NCBI GenBank assembly: GCA_039184055.1
Contig: JBCDBH010000171.1
Span: 1 to 12,102 of the forward strand
DNA from: JBCDBH01 sp039184055
GTDB taxonomy: Bacteria > Acidobacteriota > Thermoanaerobaculia > Multivoradales > J023
Length of the DNA stretch: 12,102 nt
Direction of reading: 5' to 3'
Shown: positions 1 through 7,071 of the stretch, piece by piece
Layout: every line of letters starts with the position of its first letter
Numbering within the stretch: the first letter of the stretch is position 1
The notes under the pieces: generated by a model
The model's database searches: none
What the model saw: only the letters and a program-made list of their open reading frames with translations
What the model was told of the DNA's origin: nothing
Program-made: the position numbers and the translations under genes

Positions 1-483
1 GAGCAACGCATCGGCTTCGCCGAGCGTTTCCATCGAGGCGTAGAACGCCGGGTGACGCAGCTCCACCGTCATGCAATGGTTTTTTGGCAGGGCCTCGAGA
101 AAGCGATCGAGCGCCTTCAGCTGGCGCGGCCCGAAGCTCGGCGGCAGCTGCACCATGAACGGCCCGAGGCGCGCGCCGAGCGGCTCCATGCGATACAGAA
201 AATGCTCGGTCTGCACCTCGGCGCCCTCGCCGAGCTTGAGCTCGTGGGTGACGAAGCGCGGCAGCTTGAAGGCGAAGCGGAACGACTCCGGGGTCGCGTC
301 GCGCCATTTGGCCACCGTCTCCGGTGACGGTTCGCTGTAGAACGTGGTGTTGCCCTCGACCGTCCCGAACACATCGGTATACCGGGCGAGAAAATCGGTG
401 TTCTTGGTCTTCGGCGGGAAGACCGTGCCGATCCAATGCTTCTCCGACCATTGCGGGAGACCGAGTCGATAGCCGTGGGGCAT
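1..483 (-). CDS. DUF72/YecE-family protein, partial (C-terminus beyond left edge)
   Basis: The frame is open for 161 codons from an ATG at 481-483 (minus strand) to the window edge. Visible hallmarks of the DUF72 (YecE) family are a W-S-x-x-x-W element near residues 12-17, an EGNTTFYS block at 43-50 (the family's E-x-N-x-T-F-Y), an F-A-F-K-L-P-R stretch followed by T-H-E at about 70-81, VQLPPSF at 111-117, and an ELRHPAFY strand at 141-148. DUF72 proteins are predicted TIM-barrel-like soluble proteins with no settled biochemical role. The family is usually about 240-300 residues, so over a third is missing here. The start is placed just before the first conserved tryptophan block, as in relatives, although I see no strong Shine-Dalgarno sequence in front of it. 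It is divergent from the dynamin operon and probably unrelated to it. Confidence 0.88.
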   Translation of the reverse strand, partial: MPHGYRLGLPQWSEKHWIGTVFPPKTKNTDFLARYTDVFGTVEGNTTFYSEPSPETVAKWRDATPESFRFAFKLPRFVTHELKLGEGAEVQTEHFLYRMEPLGARLGPFMVQLPPSFGPRQLKALDRFLEALPKNHCMTVELRHPAFYASMETLGEADALL

Positions 484-582
484 GAGCGAAGGCTATCAGG
501 CAAACCGATTTGACCTCTCGAATCGAATGCTCGCGCGTTTGGTCGTGAAGAGCATGCCATCCACCGAGCACACGTTAGACTC

Positions 583-611
583 TTGAACCAAATCAGGGCA
601 AAGCCTATCCT
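583..611 (+). promoter_or_regulatory. Candidate sigma70-like promoter for the dynamin/TIR operon
   Basis: TTGAAC (583-588) and TATCCT (606-611) each match four of six bases of the -35 and -10 consensus and are separated by exactly 17 bases. Transcription would begin near 617-620, leaving a leader of about 58 nt before the ATG at 677. This is the best-spaced pair I found in the 193-bp gap. With two mismatches in each box in GC-rich DNA it may be a chance match. Confidence 0.35.
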
Positions 612-612
612 C

Positions 613-633
613 GCTCGACCCTATGCATCGAGC
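613..633. repeat. Inverted repeat GCTCGA-N9-TCGAGC in the operon leader
   Basis: Positions 613-618 and 628-633 are perfect inverted hexamers around a 9-nt centre, lying over the transcription start expected from the candidate promoter. It could be an operator half-site pair or a small leader hairpin. The core motif TCGA is frequent in this DNA, so a chance origin is quite possible. Confidence 0.25.
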
Positions 634-663
634 ACACTCATCCGGCACATGAAGACCGAGACT

Positions 664-670
664 GGGAGGG
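664..670 (+). promoter_or_regulatory. Ribosome binding site of the first operon gene
   Basis: GGGAGGG lies six bases before the ATG at 677 and is purine-rich and well spaced. It fixes 677 as the start over the in-frame ATG two codons downstream (686). Confidence 0.75.
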
Positions 671-676
671 AACCTC

Positions 677-2785
677 ATGACCGATATGACGTCTGCCGAC
701 GATTCGAACGCCACCGACCCTTCGAGCGCCGCCGACTCGGGCCAACGGGTGGGCAGCTTTATCGACTATCGCAAGACCGAGCTCAGCTGCGTCAAGGATC
801 TGAGTCGTCTGCGTGATCTGGCGAACAAGCTCGGTCTGAGCGCGAGCATCGTCGAACGCATCGATCAGGCCCTCACCCGAACCGAGGAGAATCGCTTCTC
901 GATCGCGGTGGTCGGAGAGTTCAAACGAGGCAAGAGCACGTTCATCAACGCTCTGCTCGGTCGCGAGATCCTACCGGCGGACGTCCTCCCCTGTTCGGCG
1001 ACCCTCAACCGGATCACCTACGGCCCGACGCCGTCGGCGCAAATTCAATTTCGCAGCGAAGACGACCTGCCGGGGCGGATCGAGACCGTACCGATCGATC
1101 AATTGGCGGAGTACGTCACCAAGTTGACCCCTGAATCGGAGACCACCGCGGCCAATGTCGAGATGGCCGTGATCACCTACCCCTCCGAATACTGCCGCAA
1201 CAATGTCGACATCATCGACACTCCCGGGCTCAACGATGAAGAGACCATGACCGAGGTGACGCTGTCGGTGCTGCCAACGGTCGACGCGGCGATCATGGTG
1301 ATCATGCCGGAATCACCGTTCGCGGGCTCGGAAGGCGATTTCCTCACCCAGCATCTTCTGCTCGAGGACCTCGGCAGGGTGATTTTCGTGGTGACGGCGA
1401 TCGACCGGATTCCGGATCCGGCACAACAAGAGCGGATCGTCGAGGTCATCGGCCAGCGGATCTCCACCGCGGTGGATCGTCGCCTGACCGAGCAATTCGG
1501 CGCGGATTCGGAGGAGTATCGTCTCTATCGCGGCCAGATCGGGATACCGAAGGTGTTCGCGGTCTCGGGCTATCAGGCGCTACAGGCACAGATCAACGGC
1601 GACGAGGCTCTTCTCGAACAAAGCTCTTTCCCGACGTTCACGAACGACTTGGAGTCGTTTCTGGTCGAAGGACGAGGCGTCGTCACCCTCCAGGTGCTGG
1701 TCAACCGCATCCTCGATTCGGCGAACGAAATCACCAAGAAGATCCACCTCGAAATCGGCGCCATGGACATGGCGAAAGGCGAGTTCGACCAGCGCTATGC
1801 GGAAGCGTCACGCGAGCTCGAGGGATTGCGCGAGCGGCGTGAGCAGGAGACGGCGCACATCACCCGGGCCGCCCGCCACACCCGCGATCGCCTCCATCCC
1901 CTGATCAGCCAGCTCGAAGACGATCTGCGACGCGCCGTCGAATCGACCATCGACGACGCGACGATCCATCCCAAGGAGCTGAACAAGGAGCGATTGCCCG
2001 CTCTGAGTCAGAAGATCGGCAAGAAGGTATCGGCCGCGGTCGGTCTGGTCGCGCACCGCACCGGCGAACGGATCCAGCTCGAGATCGAGAAAGATCTGCG
2101 TCAGGAGGCCACCCGGCTGCAAGTCTTCGCCGAGCAAGTCGGCGAGACATTGGGCGGTGTGGTCGAACAGTTTTCGATGATCGAAGCGGATCCGACGGCG
2201 CCACGCAACGCCGCCAGCGAGAGTCTCGCCGCCGCCATCTCGGTGTTCACGGGTTTCGGTGGCATCTGGTCGGGCTATCGCGAGGCGGGCGCCAAGGGTG
2301 CCGCGGTCGGCGGCGCGGCGAGCGTCGGTACGGCGATGGCGGGTGGGGTCGCGTTGGCGATCGCCGGCGCGCCGATCACCCTCCCCGCCGTTTTGATCAT
2401 CGGTGTCGCCTCCATTTTCACCGGCGGCTTGGCGGCTCGAACCTTGCTCGGTGGCACCCGGGTCGACAATTTCAAGAAGAGCTACAAGGAAAAGGTGCTC
2501 GAATTCCTCGACGAGCAGCTGCGCGACAACGACTTGGCGAACCGAATGGCGACGTCGATCGACGAGGTGTATGCGCGGCTCGAGAACGACGTGATGGGCG
2601 AGATCACCGACACCATCGAGCAGACCCAAGCCAACCTCGACGATCTGAAGAATAAGAAAGCCTCGGATGTCCAGCTGAGCGAGTCGCATCGCAACGACCT
2701 CGAGGATCAGCTCGGTGAGGTGACCCGGATTCGCGAACAGGCTTCGCGACTGTCGTTGCAGCTCGCCGATATCCGCCATGTCTGA
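677..2785 (+). CDS. Dynamin-like GTPase with Gly/Ala-rich membrane-insertion segment (operon gene A)
   Basis: This 702-residue protein has the layout of a bacterial dynamin-like protein. A short N-terminal helical region leads into a GTPase domain at about 75-340: P-loop GEFKRGKST (80-88), a candidate G2 Thr in S-A-T (107-109), G3 DTPG (181-184), and a G4-position TAID (240-243). A long helical region with charged heptad-like stretches (about 345-510) follows. Residues about 521-592 form a hydrophobic, Gly/Ala-rich segment with many small-xxx-small spacings, in the position of the paddle with which dynamin-like proteins enter membranes. A charged helical tail (595-702) returns to the stalk. 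Family members hydrolyse GTP to assemble on and remodel membranes. It is the closest relative of operon gene E: 39 of 53 residues are identical from the P-loop strand through G2 by hand alignment. Its stop overlaps the next ATG by 8 nt. The dynamin call is firm; the membrane role is inferred from position and composition. Confidence 0.93.
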   Translation: MTDMTSADDSNATDPSSAADSGQRVGSFIDYRKTELSCVKDLSRLRDLANKLGLSASIVERIDQALTRTEENRFSIAVVGEFKRGKSTFINALLGREILPADVLPCSATLNRITYGPTPSAQIQFRSEDDLPGRIETVPIDQLAEYVTKLTPESETTAANVEMAVITYPSEYCRNNVDIIDTPGLNDEETMTEVTLSVLPTVDAAIMVIMPESPFAGSEGDFLTQHLLLEDLGRVIFVVTAIDRIPDPAQQERIVEVIGQRISTAVDRRLTEQFGADSEEYRLYRGQIGIPKVFAVSGYQALQAQINGDEALLEQSSFPTFTNDLESFLVEGRGVVTLQVLVNRILDSANEITKKIHLEIGAMDMAKGEFDQRYAEASRELEGLRERREQETAHITRAARHTRDRLHPLISQLEDDLRRAVESTIDDATIHPKELNKERLPALSQKIGKKVSAAVGLVAHRTGERIQLEIEKDLRQEATRLQVFAEQVGETLGGVVEQFSMIEADPTAPRNAASESLAAAISVFTGFGGIWSGYREAGAKGAAVGGAASVGTAMAGGVALAIAGAPITLPAVLIIGVASIFTGGLAARTLLGGTRVDNFKKSYKEKVLEFLDEQLRDNDLANRMATSIDEVYARLENDVMGEITDTIEQTQANLDDLKNKKASDVQLSESHRNDLEDQLGEVTRIREQASRLSLQLADIRHV

Positions 2786-3818
2786 GCCGGAGCCTTTCGA
2801 TCCGACCCTGAGGGTGAATCTCGACTTCGGCGACTTCATCCTCAGGCGTCGCGACGCATCAGGCGATGATCGACACGCCGACGTGGCCGACTACGCCTTC
2901 GACATGGACCGTGTGTTGCGTCAAAAGCTCACCGCCTTCGGACCGGCACGCAAAGTCGCTCGGATGCTCGTCCACCACATCACACCCATTCAGCGTCAGC
3001 TGCACATGATGGGTGGGGTCGCGGTCGGGCCGAATCAATTCCCGGAAATTCACGCCCAGGGCGCCGCATGCGCGCGTCAGCTCGGCATCGGCGTACCGCA
3101 GATCTTCATCGTGCCATCGCCGTTCTTGGACGCCTATACCTACGCCACCGACGACATCGAGCCGATGCTGGTGTTGTCGAGCGCCTTGATCGACGCCCTG
3201 TCGCCCGAGGAGCGGCTCTTCGTGATCGGTCACGAATGCGGGCACATCGCCAACCTCCACGGGGCGTACAACTCGGTGGTGCAGAGCCTGGTCAATCCGC
3301 TGGCCAAGGCGGTGACTGAAAAACTCGCCGGGGTCGGTATCGCGATGAAACTGATCTCCACGGCAAGCCAACTCCAGCTGCTTTCGATGGCGGTCGGTGG
3401 CGGTGTGCAACTGTTCTTGAAGCGTTGGAGTCGGTGCGCGGAGGTGACCTGTGACCGCGCCGGGCTGATCTGCTGTGGCGATCTGATCACGGCGCAACGC
3501 GCCCTGGCCCGTGTCGCCACGGGTGGCGCGGGCACGCTCGAAGGGATCGACATCGATCACTACATTCGTCAAATCGGATCGATTCGCTCCTCGGCGATGC
3601 GCTTTCAAGAGCTCTTCCAAAGCCACCCCTTGATTCCGAAACGGCTCGAAGCCATGCGGCTCTTCGCGAGCTGTGAGGTTCTTTATCGCTGGCGTCCCGA
3701 TATCGAAGCTCCCGCAGACACCCACCCACTCGCCGAGATCGACGCGGCGTGCGCGGCGGTAATCGGCATCTCATCCGCGAATGATCCGCCCCTCGAGGAT
3801 CTCGAGGCGTCGGCATGA
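2778..3818 (+). CDS. M48-family zinc metallopeptidase (operon gene B)
   Basis: This 346-residue protein contains HECGH at 152-156 (the zinc-binding H-E-x-x-H with catalytic Glu153). About 66 residues further on, A-E-V-T-C-D-R-A (221-228) supplies the third zinc ligand, Glu222, in the form typical of family M48 (Ste24/HtpX-like). The strand before the active site (IEPMLVLSSALIDALSPEE, 127-145) and the C-terminal S-H-P-x-x-x-x-R element (282-289) are also M48 hallmarks. There is no signal peptide and no clear N-terminal transmembrane hairpin as in HtpX. Residues 192-214, between the zinc motifs, are moderately hydrophobic and could associate with membrane. Its ATG lies inside the end of gene A (ATGTCTGA) and has no good Shine-Dalgarno, so translation probably depends on ribosomes finishing gene A. 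Its stop overlaps the next start (ATGA). The metallopeptidase call is firm; its substrate is unknown, and an operon partner or phage-induced protein is a guess. Confidence 0.9.
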   Translation: MSEPEPFDPTLRVNLDFGDFILRRRDASGDDRHADVADYAFDMDRVLRQKLTAFGPARKVARMLVHHITPIQRQLHMMGGVAVGPNQFPEIHAQGAACARQLGIGVPQIFIVPSPFLDAYTYATDDIEPMLVLSSALIDALSPEERLFVIGHECGHIANLHGAYNSVVQSLVNPLAKAVTEKLAGVGIAMKLISTASQLQLLSMAVGGGVQLFLKRWSRCAEVTCDRAGLICCGDLITAQRALARVATGGAGTLEGIDIDHYIRQIGSIRSSAMRFQELFQSHPLIPKRLEAMRLFASCEVLYRWRPDIEAPADTHPLAEIDAACAAVIGISSANDPPLEDLEASA

Positions 3819-6103
3819 GTGAACGTGCGCGCGTCTTTCTCAGCTATAGCCACCAGGACGAGGATCTCAAGAAGGAATTGGTGGACCATCTTTCGGTGCT
3901 TCGACATCGTGGCATCGAGCTGTGGCTCGACGACCACCTCGAAGCTGGCGAGGTATGGAAAGAACGACTCATGGAGCAGATCGATCAGACGACAGTGGCC
4001 GTCCTCCTGATCACCGAACAGTTTCTGAGCTCGCCGTTCATTCTCGACGAAGAGCTTCCCGCTCTCGTCGAACGGGCCGAAGCCGGTGAGCTGACGCTCT
4101 TTCCGATCATCGGCCGCCACTGTGCCTGGCGCAGCGTGCCCTGGCTCAGCCGACTCCAGGTGCGTCCCAAAAACGGCACCCCGGTGTGGCGTGGCGATGA
4201 TCACGAAACGGACCGAATCCTCGCCTCCTTGGCCGAGGAGATCACGGAGATCGTCGATCGCCCACGGCCGGCTGAAGACGGTGTCGTGCATACCGATTCG
4301 GCGATGGGTCGAGCCGTCTGGTACCACGCCCGCGCCCTTCACGACGAGTTGGAGACGATCTTGGAACGTCTCCAGGACGAGCTCGAACGCGAGCGCTATG
4401 TGGCGGTCATCGGCACCGATACGGCGAATCGTTGGCAACGCGGTTTCGAGCAGGTGCGAGAACGGGCGACCACGGACTTCACGATCGCTATCATCGGCCA
4501 CTTCAAGCGTGGCAAATCGACCCTGGTCAACGCGCTCCTGGGTCACGACGTGGCCACCACCGACGTCACACCCGAGACCGTCACGTGCAACGAGATCCGT
4601 TTCGGCGAGCGTCTCACCGTCGAGGCGTGTCTGGCCAGCGGTGGCCGCGTCTCGTTACGCCCCGAAGAGCTGCGACGAAGTGAGCTCGAGACGATCCTCG
4701 CCGAGCTACCCGAACCGGTCGATCATCTCGACATCACCTCGCCGACCGCGTGGCTCGAGGGTATGTGCCTGGTCGATACACCGGGTACCGGCGACCTATT
4801 CGTCCGCTTCGACGATCAGGTGCGTGACTACCTGGCACGCGCCGACGCGGTGCTCTACCTGCTCTCTCCCCTCGAGCCGGTGTCCGAATCGGAACGCAAT
4901 TTCCTCGAGCTGGCGGTGATGCCGCAAGACTTCGCCAAGGTCGTTTTCGTCGTCAACATGCTCGACAAGATCCGTGACGCGAACGACGAGCGACAGATTC
5001 TCGAGCTCATCCGTCGACGGGTGGCCAAGCTCCTTCCCGAGGCCCATATCTTCGGTGTCAGCGCCGCCGACGAGATGGCGCGCCAAGCCGGTGAGACACG
5101 ACCGAGACCCGAACGTGGCCAAACGCTCGCCGCCGGCTTCGACGCGCTACGCGCTCATCTCCACGAATCGATCGTCAAGAACCGGGACGTCATCCAGCTC
5201 GAGCGTGCCATCGGTGACGCCGCCGCTCTGCTCGACGAGATCGACGCTTCGGTGACGACGCTGGCCGCTTCGTTCGGTTCGGATCCGGCGCAGGTCGACG
5301 CCAGGCTGGCGGACTACGAAAACGAGCGCTCACCGCTCAACCGTACGATCGACGACACGTTCACCGAAGTCGAAAACGCGATCGCGGCCATGGCCCGCGA
5401 GGCGAGCGGCTGGCTGGCGGGGTTCAGCGACCGCCTGGCGAGCAGCTTCGATCAGCTCGACGACCATCCCGTCAGCGACCTTCAGCGTCACTTTCCTTTC
5501 TTCCTCAGTGACGCGCTACGCGCCGCCTTGACGAGCTGTGTCGACGCTCACCGCCCGGCGATCCTGGCCCTGTCGCGTCATAGCCGGGCGCGGTTGTCGA
5601 ACACCATACGCGACCTCACGTCGAGCGACGCGGTCCATCGCGCCCTCGACGACACCGCCAGTCAGGCGACCTTCGGTCAAGAGTTGTGGATGGAATTCGA
5701 CACGGCTGACTATCTCAGCCAGCTCCTCGGCTCCGAGCTGTTTCGTTTCGGAGCTGACATCCTCCGTCGTGACGAGACCAAGGACCAGAAAAAGATCGCG
5801 CTCTTTCAACGCAAGCTGACGCGCTCGTTGCCACAGATTCGCGATCGCCTCCAAGAACAAGCCCGCACGCTCTACGACAGCTTTGCTCAACACATCCTGG
5901 GCGAGCTTGCCGAGCAGCGGAGAGAGTTGCTGACCACATCGCGACTGGCGCTCGAACGCGCCCACACTCTCAGTCGACGCTCCCCGGAGCTCGACGTCGT
6001 CGACACCTTGGATGCGATCCATCGACACATCGCCGACAGCCGAGAGCAACTCGGTGCCCTGCACGCCAAGCTCGGTACGCGGATCGATATGGAGGCCGCT
6101 TGA
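3815..6103 (+). CDS. TIR domain-dynamin-like GTPase fusion (operon gene C)
   Basis: This 762-residue protein joins two domains. Residues 5-148 are a TIR domain: V-F-L-S-Y-S-H-Q-D at 7-15, a W-L-D-D...G-x-x-W region at 37-48, and a F-L-S-S-P-F...E-L-P-A-L block at 70-84. Glu80 sits where bacterial TIR NADases carry their catalytic glutamate. A helical linker (165-215) leads to a GTPase domain: P-loop GHFKRGKST (228-236), candidate G2 Thr in T-P-E-T-V-T (252-257), G3 DTPG (321-324), and G4-position NMLD (381-384). The C-terminal half (about 430-755) is predicted helical with long charged stretches and no hydrophobic membrane segment. Bacterial TIR domains often degrade NAD+ or make signalling nucleotides once oligomerised, and dynamins oligomerise, so assembly of the GTPase may switch on the TIR (inference). 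GAGG at 3804-3807 precedes the ATG, which overlaps gene B's stop by 4 nt. Both domains are firm; NADase activity is not shown. Confidence 0.93.
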   Translation: MSERARVFLSYSHQDEDLKKELVDHLSVLRHRGIELWLDDHLEAGEVWKERLMEQIDQTTVAVLLITEQFLSSPFILDEELPALVERAEAGELTLFPIIGRHCAWRSVPWLSRLQVRPKNGTPVWRGDDHETDRILASLAEEITEIVDRPRPAEDGVVHTDSAMGRAVWYHARALHDELETILERLQDELERERYVAVIGTDTANRWQRGFEQVRERATTDFTIAIIGHFKRGKSTLVNALLGHDVATTDVTPETVTCNEIRFGERLTVEACLASGGRVSLRPEELRRSELETILAELPEPVDHLDITSPTAWLEGMCLVDTPGTGDLFVRFDDQVRDYLARADAVLYLLSPLEPVSESERNFLELAVMPQDFAKVVFVVNMLDKIRDANDERQILELIRRRVAKLLPEAHIFGVSAADEMARQAGETRPRPERGQTLAAGFDALRAHLHESIVKNRDVIQLERAIGDAAALLDEIDASVTTLAASFGSDPAQVDARLADYENERSPLNRTIDDTFTEVENAIAAMAREASGWLAGFSDRLASSFDQLDDHPVSDLQRHFPFFLSDALRAALTSCVDAHRPAILALSRHSRARLSNTIRDLTSSDAVHRALDDTASQATFGQELWMEFDTADYLSQLLGSELFRFGADILRRDETKDQKKIALFQRKLTRSLPQIRDRLQEQARTLYDSFAQHILGELAEQRRELLTTSRLALERAHTLSRRSPELDVVDTLDAIHRHIADSREQLGALHAKLGTRIDMEAA
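6091..6095 (+). promoter_or_regulatory. Ribosome binding site supporting a TTG start for operon gene D
   Basis: GGAGG ends four bases before TTG at 6100-6102, which overlaps the gene C stop as TTGA. The spacing is tight, but this together with the overlap favours the TTG start over the in-frame ATG at 6172. Confidence 0.5.
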
Positions 6104-7071
6104 TCATCCCAACGTCCACGGATCTCGAGCGACTGCGCGCCATCGCCACCGAGCTCGACGTTGCCGACTCGATGGTCGAACCCGGGGATCTCGATGGCCT
6201 CGAGCGCATCGGTCGGATGTTGCACGGAGTCATCGAGGGACGACTGCGAAACCTGCCCCCGGCGACTCCGGGCTCGGCTGATCAATGGGCTCGGCTACGA
6301 CCGATCCTCGACGCGATCGGTGCGATGCAGGAACGGGAGCTCGTCACCCTACGAGAGCTGGAAGCCACCGCCGTTGCCGAGCTCCAACCGATCCGTTCCG
6401 AGCTACCCGATCGGCTGATCGAAACCTGTCGACGCACGATCGCCGAAATCGATGCGGATAAAGCGGTGAGCGCGTTTCGCGATGCGTCGCTCTTTCGCCA
6501 TGTCGCGGTTCGAGTCGAAGAAACGGGCGACCGGGTGGCGAGCCGGCTCCAACGGCGACTGCACGGCCATCTGCACGTGGCGATCGACTCTCTCCATGCT
6601 CTGGCGTTGACTTGGGAACGTCTGCACGAGGCGCTTCGCCGCCGAGCATCCTTCCCCGCGACCGAGCCCGATGACTCGCTACGCGACCGTCTCAACGCAC
6701 GACGCGAACGCCTGCGTCCCGAGCACGACGCCACCGAGCGCGGTGAGCTCCATCACATGCTCGACCTCGACCTGATTCGCACCCGCGTCGCCACGATCTT
6801 GGCACCCTGTCACGGCCCCAGCGACTGTCTCGACGTGATCCGCGCCACCCTCTCGACGACCTGGTACACGTGGGAACTCGACACCGAAACGGCGCTCCGC
6901 GATCATTGCGCGCGCCACTTCGCCACGCTCGCCCATGATCTCGACCGCTGGCTCGACGACAGTCGCCATGAAGTCGCCCGCCAGTGTGGCCTCATTCCGG
7001 ATCAGGCGCTCCAGCTGCGCGCTTTCCGTACCGAGATCGCCGATATCTGCGCGTTGGAGGTCGTGTCGTGA
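6100..7071 (+). CDS. Uncharacterised helical protein of the dynamin/TIR operon (gene D)
   Basis: I do not recognise this 323-residue protein. It is rich in Arg, Glu, Asp, Leu and Ala and looks almost entirely alpha-helical, with amphipathic stretches at about 8-48, 60-120, 135-210 and 262-320. It has no P-loop, no zinc-binding motif, no signal peptide and no clear transmembrane segment. Cysteines at 110, 237, 243, 270, 296 and 317 are scattered rather than paired. The start is TTG overlapping the gene C stop (TTGA) behind GGAGG; starting at ATG 6172 would remove 24 residues. Its stop overlaps the GTG of gene E. Size and helical make-up would suit a stand-alone dynamin stalk, an adaptor between the GTPases, or a diverged dynamin that lost its G domain, but this is inference from context only. 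That it is a real gene is well supported by the overlaps on both sides and by the long open frame between them. Confidence 0.8.
   Translation: MIIPTSTDLERLRAIATELDVADSMVEPGDLDGLERIGRMLHGVIEGRLRNLPPATPGSADQWARLRPILDAIGAMQERELVTLRELEATAVAELQPIRSELPDRLIETCRRTIAEIDADKAVSAFRDASLFRHVAVRVEETGDRVASRLQRRLHGHLHVAIDSLHALALTWERLHEALRRRASFPATEPDDSLRDRLNARRERLRPEHDATERGELHHMLDLDLIRTRVATILAPCHGPSDCLDVIRATLSTTWYTWELDTETALRDHCARHFATLAHDLDRWLDDSRHEVARQCGLIPDQALQLRAFRTEIADICALEVVS
7056..7060 (+). promoter_or_regulatory. Ribosome binding site fixing the GTG start of operon gene E
   Basis: GGAGG lies seven bases before GTG at 7068-7070, inside the end of gene D. The spacing is near ideal and selects this GTG over an upstream in-frame GTG at 6984. 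Confidence 0.7.

Noticed and set aside
1808..2839. Long open frame on the minus strand opposite gene A (and similar ones at 2859-3725, 3683-4546, 7002-8021 and 8490-9470)
   Set aside because: These lie opposite genes with clear domain motifs; their translations show no recognisable motif and have compositions typical of antisense frames in GC-rich DNA.
6984..7067. Upstream GTG (6984) as the start of gene E
   Set aside because: It would overlap gene D by 88 nt, adds a stretch that does not resemble the paralogue's N-terminus, and lacks an RBS; the GTG at 7068 has GGAGG at good spacing and a 4-nt overlap.
6100..7071. Gene D as a fourth GTPase
   Set aside because: No P-loop, DTPG or G4-type motif is present anywhere in its 323 residues.
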